The notes below the pieces were generated by a model. The model saw only the letters and a list, made by a program, of their open reading frames with translations. It was not told the origin of the DNA and ran no database searches. A stretch of DNA of 43,868 nucleotides from Mycolicibacterium palauense (GTDB taxonomy: Bacteria; Actinomycetota; Actinomycetes; Mycobacteriales; Mycobacteriaceae): contig NZ_NVQF01000049.1 of the NCBI RefSeq assembly GCF_002592005.1, forward strand, positions 1-43,868, written 5' to 3'. The translations under genes and the position numbers were made by a program. Of the stretch, positions 1 through 7,498 are shown one piece after another (within the stretch, counting starts at the first letter, position 1; each line of letters opens with the position of its first letter).

Positions 1-122
1 TGGTAGGGAGTCAGTGACGATGGCACGTATTCTTTTGTGTTCACATGGTAGAGGTGTTATGCGTGCTCAGCCTTGGTCTGGTGGTCTCGGAGCTGGGTGT
101 AAGGGTCGGGCGGCGGTGTGGG
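1..122. other. Low-GC foreign edge adjoining a broken SDR gene
   Basis: The first 110-120 bases are visibly richer in A and T than the rest of the window, and they join a GC-rich dehydrogenase gene whose protein stops resembling its family at the same point. I see no complete reading frame or clear terminal inverted repeat here. The simplest reading is the end of an inserted mobile element or a recombination joint continuing outside the window. The element cannot be identified from this fragment. Confidence 0.4.
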
Positions 123-368
123 CCCGCCCGCGTCGGCGATCCGGGTGACCACCTCGTCGAGCAGCTCGGCGCGGCGGGCCACCACCGACACCGTCGCCCC
201 GGCGGTGGCCAGTTTCTCCGCGCCGGCCGCGCCGATGCCCGACGAGGCCCCGGTCACCACCACCCGCTTGCCGCGCAGGTCGATGTGGGTGCCGGTGGGC
301 AGACTGACCGGTGGACGCATCGCGGTCAGTGTGATCGCCTCGGTCAGCTTGCGGCGCAGCGTGCTCAC
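57..368 (-). pseudogene. Short-chain dehydrogenase, truncated after its NAD(P)-binding motif
   Basis: The 103-residue frame opens with a GTG start. It carries the SDR cofactor loop TGASSGIG near residue 40, the following helix, and the second strand ending VVARR, as in Rossmann-type SDR enzymes. After about residue 82 (ADAGG) the expected NNAG, Ser, and YxxxK catalytic region is missing. About 20 unrelated residues (PDPYTQLRDHQTKAEHA) precede the stop. Family members are 250-300 residues long, so roughly two thirds is lost. The start overlaps the stop of the upstream membrane-protein gene by four bases (GTGA), which suggests translational coupling. Its position beside menB matches the SDR gene Rv0547c of M. 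tuberculosis. The protein is very unlikely to be active; the cause is probably the insertion at the left edge. Confidence 0.7.
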
Positions 369-955
369 GGGTTCAGCATCCTACGGTCCCGCTCGTCGCG
401 CTCCCGCCGGGCGTTCACCAGCACCTGCTGTTGCCGCCGGACCCGCCGCACCCGGTGGCCCGACCACCAGGCCACGACGGGCAGGGTGACCAGCAGCACC
501 AGCCAGTAGCCCAGTGCCCACACGTCGTCGGCGATCAGCGCCTGTACGAGCAGCACCAGCGAGACCACCCCGACTCCGAGGTAGGCCGCGACGTTGCGGC
601 GCCGGGCGCGATCGGCCTGATCGAGGTACACCGTGCCCAGCCGGATCGCGGCGACCAGCGCGTCCGGATCCGCCGGTGCCGGGCCGCGGTGGACGGCGCT
701 GACCGCCGCCCGGCGCTGCCCGGCGGTCAGGCCCTCGACCTGGTCGGTGTAGACCGCGCGCATTCCCTCGGAGCGCCAGGCGCCCAGGCCGCCGACGGCC
801 AGCACCGCCGCCGCGAAGACGAGGGTGCCCGCCGGCCAGTGCAGCATCATCGGCCGCCCCGCCGACACCGCCAGCCCGGCCGCGCTGACGATCACCGCCG
901 CCAGCGCGCACCAGCACAGCACCCGCACCCAGGCCGCTGCCAGCAAGATCCGCAC
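365..955 (-). CDS. Four-helix membrane protein of unknown function
   Basis: This 196-residue protein has two hydrophobic segments near the N terminus (about residues 5-32 and 40-58), a hydrophilic middle with an Arg/Ala-rich stretch, and a second pair of hydrophobic segments (about 122-142 and 147-165). The tail is strongly basic (RRVRRQQQ and following), so the C terminus probably faces the cytoplasm. The start is GTG. The stop overlaps the start of the truncated dehydrogenase by four bases, so the two were one operon. No enzymatic motif is recognisable. A palindromic repeat sits directly upstream and separates this gene from menB transcription. Confidence 0.7.
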   Translation of the reverse strand: MRILLAAAWVRVLCWCALAAVIVSAAGLAVSAGRPMMLHWPAGTLVFAAAVLAVGGLGAWRSEGMRAVYTDQVEGLTAGQRRAAVSAVHRGPAPADPDALVAAIRLGTVYLDQADRARRRNVAAYLGVGVVSLVLLVQALIADDVWALGYWLVLLVTLPVVAWWSGHRVRRVRRQQQVLVNARRERDERDRRMLNP

Positions 956-977
956 GGGAGACCATCTTCGCAGCAGT

Positions 978-1026
978 GACTTCGGTGCGCGTGGTCCCGG
1001 TCAGCGGGACCAGCTGCACCGAAATC
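978..1026. repeat. Palindromic intergenic repeat, family A, degenerate copy
   Basis: A 22-base inverted repeat (978-999 with 1005-1026, five-base loop) with three mismatches and one G-U pair. The right arm matches the perfect copy at 11061-11109. It begins three bases after the menB stop codon and would fold into a long GC-rich hairpin in the menB transcript, so it probably ends or stabilises that transcript. It lacks a U-tract. Confidence 0.75.
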
Positions 1027-1029
1027 GCG

Positions 1030-1944
1030 CTAGAAGTAGCGGGGAAACGGGCTCCAGTCCGGCGGGCGCTTCTCCAGGAAGGCGTCCCGGCCCTCCACGG
1101 CCTCGTCGGTCATGTAGGCCAGCCGGGTGGCCTCACCGGCGAACAACTGCTGGCCCACCAGGCCGTCATCGAGCAGGTTGAAGGCGTATTTGAGCATCCG
1201 CTGGGCCTGCGGCGACTTGCCGTTGATGGCCGCCGCCCACTCCAGGGCGACGTTCTCCAGCTCGGCGTGGTCGACGACCTCGTTGACCGCGCCCATGTGG
1301 TGCATCTGCTCGGCGGTGTAGGTGCGGCCCAGGAAGAAGATCTCGCGGGCGAACTTCTGGCCCACCTGACGGGCCAGGTAGGCGCTGCCGAACCCGCCGT
1401 CGAAGCTGCCGACGTCGGCGTCGGTCTGCTTGAACCGGGCGTGCTCGCGGCTGGCCAGGGTCAGGTCGCACACCACGTGCAGGCTGTGCCCGCCGCCCGC
1501 GGCCCAGCCGTTGACCAGGCAGATCACCGGTTTGGGCATGAACCGGATGAGCCGCTGCACCTCCAGGATGTGCAGCCGCCCGGCCCGGGCCACGTCCACC
1601 GTGTCCGCGGTGTCCCCGCTGGCGTACTGGTAGCCGGTGCGGCCGCGGATGCGCTGATCGCCGCCGGAGCAGAACGCCCAGCCGCCGTCCTTGGGCGCGG
1701 GCCCGTTGCCGGTCAGCAGCACCACGCCGACGTCGGGGGAGATGCGGGCGTGCTCCAGGGTGCGGTAGAGCTCGTCGACCGTGTGCGGCCGGAACGCGTT
1801 GCGCACCTCGGGCCGGTTGAAGGCCACCCGCACCGTCGGCATCGGGCGGCCGTCGACCACATGGCGGTGATAGGTCACATCGGTCAGGTCGGCGAACTCC
1901 GGCACGGGCTGCCACAACGCCGGGTTGAAGGGGTTCTCGCTCAC
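1030..1944 (-). CDS. menB: 1,4-dihydroxy-2-naphthoyl-CoA synthase (MenB)
   Basis: MenB closes the second ring of the naphthoquinone nucleus, turning o-succinylbenzoyl-CoA into 1,4-dihydroxy-2-naphthoyl-CoA in menaquinone synthesis. The 304 residues are the usual length for the actinobacterial enzyme. Crotonase-fold marks are clear: the CoA-binding NRPEVRNAF near residue 44, the oxyanion-hole segments FCSGGDQRI and NGWAAGGGHSLHVVCD, then DVGSFDGGFG containing the Ser/Asp of the MenB active site. The conserved C terminus is PDWSPFPRYF. The start is GTG at 1944. A HAD hydrolase gene lies 48 bases upstream on the same strand, so the two may be co-transcribed. A family-A palindrome follows the stop. 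Identity is secure. Confidence 0.97.
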   Translation of the reverse strand: MSENPFNPALWQPVPEFADLTDVTYHRHVVDGRPMPTVRVAFNRPEVRNAFRPHTVDELYRTLEHARISPDVGVVLLTGNGPAPKDGGWAFCSGGDQRIRGRTGYQYASGDTADTVDVARAGRLHILEVQRLIRFMPKPVICLVNGWAAGGGHSLHVVCDLTLASREHARFKQTDADVGSFDGGFGSAYLARQVGQKFAREIFFLGRTYTAEQMHHMGAVNEVVDHAELENVALEWAAAINGKSPQAQRMLKYAFNLLDDGLVGQQLFAGEATRLAYMTDEAVEGRDAFLEKRPPDWSPFPRYF

Positions 1945-1992
1945 GGGTCGACTCTAGGTGGCCCCTCGTCGGCCGGGCCGTTCGCCGCCCGG

Positions 1993-2679
1993 CTACACGG
2001 GCAGGCCGCGGTCGCGCAGGGCGGTCAGCAGACCGTCGGGCCGCGCCGACGTGGGCACCGGGTCGACGAGGACGAACTCGCAGCCCACCGCGCGGGCGCC
2101 GCCGTCGGCCTCCTCGCTGTCGCCGACCATCACCGCCTGTTCGGCGGGCACCCCGAGGCGCTGCAGCGCGGTGGTGAAGATGGCGGGGTTCGGTTTGACC
2201 GCACCCACCTCGAAGGACAGCACGAACTCGTCGACGTCGTCGCGGGCCCCGATCGCCCCGAACGCGGGGCGCAGATCGAAGGCGATGTTGGAGACCACCG
2301 CGGTCTTGATGCCGGCCTCGGCCAGCCGGCGCAACACCACCGCGGTGTCCGGGTAGGGCGTCCAGCACGACGGCGAGATGACCCGCTGATACAGCGACTC
2401 GGCGTGGTGGTCGGCCACTCCGGACTCGCGCAGGACGTGCAGGTAGGCCTCGCGGTGCAGGTGCGGGGCGAGGTCGCGGCTGACCCAGGCGTGGTACTGC
2501 TCGGGGGACATCTGGACGTGCGAGCCGGTGGGCGCGGTGAGCCGGCGCATCAACTCGGCCTGGACGTGGCCGTCGACGAGCTGGTCGTCGACGGCCATGC
2601 CCTCGAACCAGCTGTCGTCCTCCTCCAGACGGAACAGTGTGCCGGAGAAGTCGAACATCACGGCGGCCGGTAACTGCAT
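1993..2679 (-). CDS. HAD-superfamily hydrolase, subfamily IA
   Basis: The 228-residue protein, started at the ATG that precedes AAVMFDFSGTLF, shows the four HAD motifs. Motif I is DFSGTLF, with the nucleophilic Asp near residue 10. Motif II is the VSN segment. The motif III lysine is in KPNPAIF, and motif IV is MVGDSEEAD. A helical cap lies between motifs I and II, which places it with phosphoglycolate-phosphatase-like small-molecule phosphatases. The second acidic residue of motif I, usually Asp, is Ser (DFSGT). This occurs in some subgroups and may reduce ordinary phosphatase activity. The open frame continues upstream, but that extension is shadow of the opposite-strand glycosyltransferase. 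The substrate is unknown; the gene probably shares a transcript with menB. Confidence 0.85.
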   Translation of the reverse strand: MQLPAAVMFDFSGTLFRLEEDDSWFEGMAVDDQLVDGHVQAELMRRLTAPTGSHVQMSPEQYHAWVSRDLAPHLHREAYLHVLRESGVADHHAESLYQRVISPSCWTPYPDTAVVLRRLAEAGIKTAVVSNIAFDLRPAFGAIGARDDVDEFVLSFEVGAVKPNPAIFTTALQRLGVPAEQAVMVGDSEEADGGARAVGCEFVLVDPVPTSARPDGLLTALRDRGLPV

Positions 2680-2751
2680 GGCCCCATCGTGCCAGCCGAG
2701 CGCCGCAGGGTGCGGCGGGTTGAATTGCGCCAGAGTGGTTATTAACACTTC
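2680..2751. promoter_or_regulatory. Divergent promoter region with a 7-bp GC dyad
   Basis: These 72 bases separate the HAD gene from the glycosyltransferase operon. A perfect 7-base inverted repeat with a 3-base loop lies at 2701-2717 (CGCCGCA ggg TGCGGCG). An AT-rich patch TATTAA at 2740-2745 ends six bases before the ATG at 2752, compatible with a -10 box and a leaderless operon start. No Shine-Dalgarno sequence is visible before 2752. Confidence 0.45.
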
Positions 2752-3477
2752 ATGATCGATCCGCTCAGGGCCTCCTGCGAGCAGGCGGCAGTGGTGATAC
2801 CCGCGCACAACGAGGTGCGCTGTCTGCCGAAGTGCCTGCGTGCCATGCGCACTGCGGTGCTGGCCGCCCCAATTCCCGTGACCACGGTGGTGGTGCTCGA
2901 CAGCTGCGACGACGGCAGCGCCGACCTGGCCGCGCGGTTCGGGCCGGACACGCATTTCGTCACCGTCGAGGCCGGTAACGTCGGCGCCGCCCGCGCCGCG
3001 GGGTTCGCCTATGCGCGGTCGTTGACGAAGTCCACCGACGGCGTCTGGTATGCGTGCACCGACGCCGACAGCCGCGTCGACCCGGACTGGCTGGTCCGCC
3101 AGCTGAGCGCGCGGGCCGACATGGTGCTCGGCGTGGTCCGGGTGGCCGACTGGCGCCAGCTGGCCCCGAAAGCCATCACGCGCTACCTGCGGGCCTATCG
3201 GGGTTCCCGCAGCGGTTCGGGTACCCAGGGTCATGACCACGTGCACGGGGCCAATATGGGTTTCCGCTCGGAGGCCTACTGGCGGGTGGGCGGTTTCGCG
3301 CCGCTGCCCACCGGTGAGGACGTCGCGTTGGTGCGCCGGTTCGAGGAGCACGGATACCGCATCCACCGCGACGCCGGGCTGTCGGTGACGACCTCGGCGC
3401 GCCGCGACGGGCGCGCGCCCGGCGGATTCGCCGACCACCTGCGTGACCTGTCCCGCGAAACCCCGGATCCGGCATGA
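2752..3477 (+). CDS. Family 2 glycosyltransferase
   Basis: This 241-residue soluble protein has the GT-A layout of GT2 enzymes. The nucleotide-sugar strand and loop VVIPAHNE lie at residues 14-21, followed by VLDSCDDGS. The metal-binding CTDADSR is near 102-108, the acceptor-side GANMGFR near 165, and TGEDVALVRRF near 190 contains the likely catalytic acid. There are no membrane helices, so it probably transfers a sugar to a small or membrane-edge acceptor in the cytoplasm. It leads a four-gene operon in which every junction overlaps by four bases; its stop overlaps the next start (ATGA). Donor and acceptor cannot be read from the sequence. Partner genes suggest an amino-sugar-containing glycoconjugate. 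Confidence 0.88.
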   Translation: MIDPLRASCEQAAVVIPAHNEVRCLPKCLRAMRTAVLAAPIPVTTVVVLDSCDDGSADLAARFGPDTHFVTVEAGNVGAARAAGFAYARSLTKSTDGVWYACTDADSRVDPDWLVRQLSARADMVLGVVRVADWRQLAPKAITRYLRAYRGSRSGSGTQGHDHVHGANMGFRSEAYWRVGGFAPLPTGEDVALVRRFEEHGYRIHRDAGLSVTTSARRDGRAPGGFADHLRDLSRETPDPA

Positions 3478-4421
3478 CGGCCGGCGCACTGGTGCGGCAA
3501 TGGCTGGAGGCCGGCCGGCTGGAGTTGCCGCTGCCGGGATCGGGGGCCAGCGCGACCCGCTTTCGGCAGCTGATGGCCCTGGCCGAGCAGGATGTGGTGG
3601 CGGCGCGACTGGCCGAGGCCCACACCGACGCCGCGGCGATCCTGCACGAACTGGACGGCAAGCCGCCCGAACCAGGGCAGCTGTGGGGCGTGTGGGCGGC
3701 GGAGTCCTCGGATGCGGTGCTGACGGCCACCGACGACGGGCCCGCCGGGGTGCGGCTGTCGGGGACCAAACCGTGGTGCTCGGGGGCGGGGATCTGCAGC
3801 CACGCGCTGGTGACCGCGCGCGTCGCCGGCGGGGACCGCGCGCTGTACGCCGTCGCCGTCACCGACCCGCGGGTGCGGGCGTTGCCGAGCACCTGGCGCA
3901 ACGCCGGGATGGCCGCCAGCGACACCCGCTCGGTGCAGTTCACCAGTGCCCGCGCGGTACCGGTCGGAGCGCCGGGGGACTACCTGAGCAGGCCCGGGTT
4001 CTGGCACGGTGCGATCGGGGTCGCCGCGTGTTGGCTGGGCGCGGCGCGCGCGGTCGGCCAGCCCCTCTACCACCGCGCCGGCGCCGGCCGCGCCGATGAA
4101 CACGCGCTGGCCCACCTCGGCGCCGTCGACGCAGCGATCGCTGCGGCCCAGGCCATCCTGGACGCGGCGGCCGCGCAGATCGACGCCGACCCGCTCGACC
4201 GTGCGGGCGCCGCGCAGCTGACGGCACACCGTGTGCGGGCGGTCGTCGAGCATGCGGTGCAGGAGTCGATCATCCGCACCGGCCGGGCGTTGGGACCGGG
4301 GCCGCTGTCCCGGGACGGCCGCCACGCCGCGCGGGTCGCCGACCTGACCATCTACGTGCGGCAGAGCCACGCCGAACGCGATCTGGCCGAGTTGGGCCGG
4401 CTGGCGGGACGGCAGCGGTGA
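3474..4421 (+). CDS. Short acyl-CoA dehydrogenase-like flavoprotein
   Basis: The 315-residue protein resembles acyl-CoA dehydrogenases in its middle and C-terminal parts. It has a beta domain containing LSGTKPWCSGAG (FAD/substrate contact region) and a helical C-terminal half ending VRQSHAERDLAELG, which matches the flavin-contacting terminal helix of the family. It is about 60-70 residues shorter than the usual 380, chiefly at the N-terminal helical domain. I could not assign the catalytic glutamate. It might oxidise an acyl chain or act on a non-CoA substrate. The ATG overlaps the preceding stop, and the stop overlaps the PIG-L start (GTGA), so the product is probably made in step with its operon partners. 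Confidence 0.8.
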   Translation: MTAGALVRQWLEAGRLELPLPGSGASATRFRQLMALAEQDVVAARLAEAHTDAAAILHELDGKPPEPGQLWGVWAAESSDAVLTATDDGPAGVRLSGTKPWCSGAGICSHALVTARVAGGDRALYAVAVTDPRVRALPSTWRNAGMAASDTRSVQFTSARAVPVGAPGDYLSRPGFWHGAIGVAACWLGAARAVGQPLYHRAGAGRADEHALAHLGAVDAAIAAAQAILDAAAAQIDADPLDRAGAAQLTAHRVRAVVEHAVQESIIRTGRALGPGPLSRDGRHAARVADLTIYVRQSHAERDLAELGRLAGRQR

Positions 4422-5179
4422 GCGGCCGGTCCGCCAACGGCGCTCGGTTCGCCGCGATGCCGCTCGCGGGTGGGGGGACACCGGTGCGTGACTGGCTCTG
4501 CGCGCCAGGGCTTCCGGAGTTGGACCCGTCCGGGTGTCCGGCGCTGGTGATCGTCGCCCCGCACCCCGACGACGAGACGCTGGGCCTGGGTGGCACGGCC
4601 GCACAGCTGGCGGACCGCGGCGTGCCCGTCCAGGTGGTGTCGGTCAGCGACGGCGGTGGAGCGGTCCCCGGCCTCTCCGATGCCGGTCGGCTCCGGCTGG
4701 AGCACACGCGGCGCAGCGAACTGGACGCGGCCACAACGGTTCTGGGCGTGGCGCCACCCGTGCGTCTGGGCTTCCCGGATGGCCGGCTCGCCGAGTTCGA
4801 ATCCGCGATCGCCGAGCGGGTCGCCGCACAGCTCGACCGGGCCGGGCCCGGGGTGTGGTGTGCGGCCACCTGGCGGGGTGACGGTCACCCGGACCACGAG
4901 GCCGTCGGCCGGGCCGCCGCGGTGGCCGCCGGCCGGTGCGCAGCGGTGTTCGTGGAGTATCCGGTGTGGATGTGGCACTGGGCCCGTCCCGGCGATGCCG
5001 CGGTCCCCTGGGAGCGGGCCTTCCAGGTGCCCCTCGACGAACGCGCCCGGATCCGCAAACAGCGGGCCGCACAGTGCTTCCCGAGCCAGTTCGGGCCGGG
5101 CCGGGACGGGTCGGCGCCGACCATCCCGTCCGCGGTGGTGGACCGGCTGCTGGCGGTGGGTGAGGTGTTGTTCCGGTGA
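4418..5179 (+). CDS. PIG-L/MshB-family N-deacetylase
   Basis: This 253-residue protein is a PIG-L (LmbE-like) zinc-dependent deacetylase. The zinc motif PHPDDE is at residues 48-53, and the third ligand region GHPDHE is near 155-160. Known family members remove acetyl groups from N-acetylglucosamine units, for example MshB in mycothiol synthesis and PIG-L in GPI anchors. MshB acts elsewhere, and this protein lacks its typical N-terminal context, so it is probably not MshB. The GTG start overlaps the acyl-CoA dehydrogenase stop, and its stop overlaps the methyltransferase start. In this setting it would uncover an amine that the following NodS-like enzyme could methylate. That pairing is inference. 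Confidence 0.88.
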   Translation: MSGRSANGARFAAMPLAGGGTPVRDWLCAPGLPELDPSGCPALVIVAPHPDDETLGLGGTAAQLADRGVPVQVVSVSDGGGAVPGLSDAGRLRLEHTRRSELDAATTVLGVAPPVRLGFPDGRLAEFESAIAERVAAQLDRAGPGVWCAATWRGDGHPDHEAVGRAAAVAAGRCAAVFVEYPVWMWHWARPGDAAVPWERAFQVPLDERARIRKQRAAQCFPSQFGPGRDGSAPTIPSAVVDRLLAVGEVLFR

Positions 5180-5793
5180 TGACGCGTCTGCCCGACGACT
5201 ACTTCGACAAGATGTACCGCGCCGAGGAGGATCCGTGGCGGCTGGCGTCGCGTTGGTATGAGCGCCGCAAGTACGCGATCAGTGTGGCGTTGCTGCCGCG
5301 GGCCCGCTACCGGCACGCCTTCGAACCCGGGTGTTCGATCGGCATGTTGACGCAGCGACTGGCCGAGGTGTGCGACCGGGTGAGCGCCGTCGACGTCGCC
5401 GAGCCGGCGCTGGCTGCGGCGCGGCGACGGCTCGCCGACGCCGGTTGCGCGGATCGGGTGACGCTGGGCCGTGGGTCGCTGGATCAGGGCTGGCCCGACG
5501 GCCCGTTCGATCTGCTGGTGCTCAGCGAGGTGGCCTACTACCTCGACGGCCGGCTGCTGGCGGCGGTGCTGCGCCGCGAGATCCCCCGGCTGGCCCCGGA
5601 TGCCACCGTGCTGGCCGCGCACTGGCGGCACCGGGTGCCCGAGTACCCGCTGAGCGGCGACGCCGCCAACGCGATCATCGCGGCGACCCCGGGGCTGACC
5701 TCGACGGGCAGTTATCTGGACGAGGACGTCGCCATCGAGGTGTTCAGCACCGGCGACGGCGGTTCGGTCGCCGCCCGGGAGGGTCTGATCTGA
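5176..5793 (+). CDS. NodS-like class I SAM-dependent methyltransferase
   Basis: The 205-residue protein has an N-terminal YFDKMYRAEEDPW segment and Tyr/Arg-rich helix typical of the NodS group, then SAM motif I FEPGCSIG at residues 49-56 and the acidic post-I residue in VDVAEP. The segment FDLLVLSEVAYYL corresponds to motif IV. NodS of rhizobia N-methylates the deacetylated end sugar of chitooligosaccharides. Here it directly follows a PIG-L deacetylase in the same overlapping operon, the same order of chemistry. The start is GTG at 5176 or the adjoining ATG at 5179. The gene runs toward the fadD8-like gene, with a family-B repeat between them. The true substrate is not known. Confidence 0.85.
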   Translation: MMTRLPDDYFDKMYRAEEDPWRLASRWYERRKYAISVALLPRARYRHAFEPGCSIGMLTQRLAEVCDRVSAVDVAEPALAAARRRLADAGCADRVTLGRGSLDQGWPDGPFDLLVLSEVAYYLDGRLLAAVLRREIPRLAPDATVLAAHWRHRVPEYPLSGDAANAIIAATPGLTSTGSYLDEDVAIEVFSTGDGGSVAAREGLI

Positions 5794-5795
5794 CG

Positions 5796-5859
5796 CGCCG
5801 AAGCTGCAAGAGTTGACACGTTTGCCCAGGAGGGCCCGTCAGGATCTGCAGTCTCGGTG
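5796..5859. repeat. Palindromic intergenic repeat, family B, copy 1
   Basis: Thirteen-base arms (5796-5808, CGCCGAAGCTGCA; 5847-5859, TGCAGTCTCGGTG) enclose a 38-base interior. A second copy at 20538-20601 has the same arm sequence and the same 38-base interior length in opposite orientation. The interiors agree at about 20 of 38 positions, 18 of them in 25 consecutive bases. It fills the gap between two convergent genes, so it could act as a bidirectional terminator. Confidence 0.7.
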
Positions 5860-5860
5860 A

Positions 5861-7471
5861 CTAGCCCACCGACCGGGACGTGCCCTCCCAGAACCGCGCC
5901 CGCACCGCCTTCTTGTCGGGCTTGCCCAACCCGGTCAGCGGCAGCGCGTCGACGATCACCACCTGCTTGGGCGCCTGCACCGAGCCCTTGCGGTCCTTGA
6001 CCGCGGCCTGGATCTCGGCGGTCATGGTGGCCACGGCCGCCTCGTCGGTGGCGGCGTCGGAGCGCAGCACCACCACCGCGGTGACCGCCTCGCCCCACTT
6101 GTCGTCGGGGGCGCCGACCACGCATACCTGGGCCACCGACGGATGCTCGGCGACGACGTCCTCCACCTCGCGGGGGAACACGTTGAACCCGCCGGTGACG
6201 ATCATGTCCTTGACCCGGTCGACGATGAACCAGAATCCGTCGGAGTCCTCGCGGGCCATGTCGCCGGTGTGCAGCCAGCCGCCGGAGAAGGTCTCGGCGG
6301 TCTGCTCGGGCAGCTTCCAGTAGCCGCCGGACAGCAGCGGCCCGGACACGCACACCTCGCCGACCTCGCCCTGGGGCACCGGGTTGCCCTCGGGGTCCAG
6401 CAGCGCGCAGCGGGCGAACAGCGTCGGGCGCCCGCAGGAGGACAGCCGCTCGGCGTCGTGGTCCTTCTTGGCCAGATAGCTGATCGCCATCGGCGCCTCG
6501 GACTGGCCGTAGTTCTGCGCGAAGATCTGCCCGAACCGCTCGATCGCCTCGGCCAGCCGCACCGGGTTGATCGCCGAGGCGCCGTAGTACACGGTCTCCA
6601 GCGAGGACAGGTCCCGGGTGCGTGAATCGGGGTGGTCCATCAGGGCGTAGAGCATCGCGGGCACCACGAACGTGGCGGTGATCTTCTGCTCCTCGATCAC
6701 CCGCAGCGCCTCGCCCGGGTCGAACTTGGGCATCACGTGCATCTCGCCGCCCTTGATCAGGGTCGGCAGGAAGTAGGCCGCCCCGGCGTGCGACAGCGGG
6801 GTCAGCATCAAAAAGCGCGGATTCTCCGGCCACTCCCACTCGGCGAGCTGGATGGTGGTCATCGTCGTGGTGGCCTGCGAGGTCATCATGACGCCCTTGG
6901 GTTTGCCGGTGGTGCCGCCGGTATAGGTCAGCCCGGTGACGTGGTCGGGCGGCAGGTCGGCGGCCGCCAGGGGGCGCGGGTCGTACCTGGCGGCCTCGGC
7001 GTTGAGGTCGACGACGGTGGCCCCCGACTCGGTCAGCTCGGCCGGGGCGGGCCCGATCGTCAGGATCTGCTTGAGGCCGTCGACCTTGTCCAGCAGGCCC
7101 AGAGCGCGCTCGACGAACATCGGGTTGGGGTCGATGATCAGGGTGGTGGCCCCGGAATCGGCGAGCACGTAGGCGTGGTCGTCGAGCGAGCCCAGCGGGT
7201 GCAGCGCCAGCCTGCGGTAGCCCTGCGTCTGCCCGGCGCTGGTGATCATCAGCACCTCGGGCCGGTTCAGCGACAACAGTCCGGCGGTCGCGCCGGTACC
7301 CGCGCCGAGTGCCTCGAACGCCTGGATGTACTGGCTGATCCGGTCGGCGAGCTGCCCGCCGGTGAGTGTGGTCTGGCCCAGGTGCAGCACCGGCTTGTCG
7401 CGGTGCCGCTTGAGGGCGCCGACCAGAAGGTGGCCGGAGTGCACGGGATGGCGCAGCAGTTCGTCACTCAT
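5861..7471 (-). CDS. fadD8: Acyl-CoA synthetase, FadD8-like
   Basis: This 536-residue ANL-superfamily enzyme activates a carboxylic acid as acyl-AMP and then acyl-CoA. The AMP-binding P-loop TYTGGTTGKPKG is near residue 180. YGQSEAPM corresponds to the adenine-contacting YGxTE motif, and HTGDMAREDSDGFWF to the hinge region. The C-terminal lysine for adenylation is probably in GLGKPDKKAVR. Its length and place next to the men genes match FadD8 (Rv0551c). It is too long for MenE and not adjacent to menB, so o-succinylbenzoate ligase is unlikely. A TNNAACNNGTTNNA palindrome (KstR type) lies 11 bases upstream, suggesting control with sterol catabolism. The substrate is unknown. Confidence 0.88.
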   Translation of the reverse strand: MSDELLRHPVHSGHLLVGALKRHRDKPVLHLGQTTLTGGQLADRISQYIQAFEALGAGTGATAGLLSLNRPEVLMITSAGQTQGYRRLALHPLGSLDDHAYVLADSGATTLIIDPNPMFVERALGLLDKVDGLKQILTIGPAPAELTESGATVVDLNAEAARYDPRPLAAADLPPDHVTGLTYTGGTTGKPKGVMMTSQATTTMTTIQLAEWEWPENPRFLMLTPLSHAGAAYFLPTLIKGGEMHVMPKFDPGEALRVIEEQKITATFVVPAMLYALMDHPDSRTRDLSSLETVYYGASAINPVRLAEAIERFGQIFAQNYGQSEAPMAISYLAKKDHDAERLSSCGRPTLFARCALLDPEGNPVPQGEVGEVCVSGPLLSGGYWKLPEQTAETFSGGWLHTGDMAREDSDGFWFIVDRVKDMIVTGGFNVFPREVEDVVAEHPSVAQVCVVGAPDDKWGEAVTAVVVLRSDAATDEAAVATMTAEIQAAVKDRKGSVQAPKQVVIVDALPLTGLGKPDKKAVRARFWEGTSRSVG

Positions 7472-7477
7472 GGGCCC

Positions 7478-7495
7478 AGATTAGAACGTGTTCCA
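7478..7495 (-). promoter_or_regulatory. KstR-type operator overlapping the fadD8 promoter
   Basis: On the minus strand TGGAACACGTTCTA (7495-7482) fits the KstR consensus TNNAACNNGTTNNA at every fixed position. KstR is the TetR-family repressor of mycobacterial cholesterol catabolism. A TAATCT box (7483-7478) overlaps the operator by two bases and ends six bases before the fadD8 ATG, which predicts a leaderless transcript blocked when the repressor is bound. Confidence 0.7.
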
Positions 7496-7498
7496 GTT

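Noticed and set aside
976..2673. Long plus-strand frame of 565 codons
   Set aside because: It is antisense to menB and the HAD gene and has the His/Gly/Val/Arg-rich make-up of a high-GC shadow frame; no domain is visible.
4418..5179. Identifying the PIG-L protein as MshB
   Set aside because: The operon context (GT2, acyl-CoA dehydrogenase, NodS-like) differs from mshB, and only general PIG-L motifs are shared.
5861..7471. Reading the acyl-CoA synthetase as MenE
   Set aside because: At 536 residues it is longer than mycobacterial MenE (about 360), and its position matches fadD8 rather than menE.
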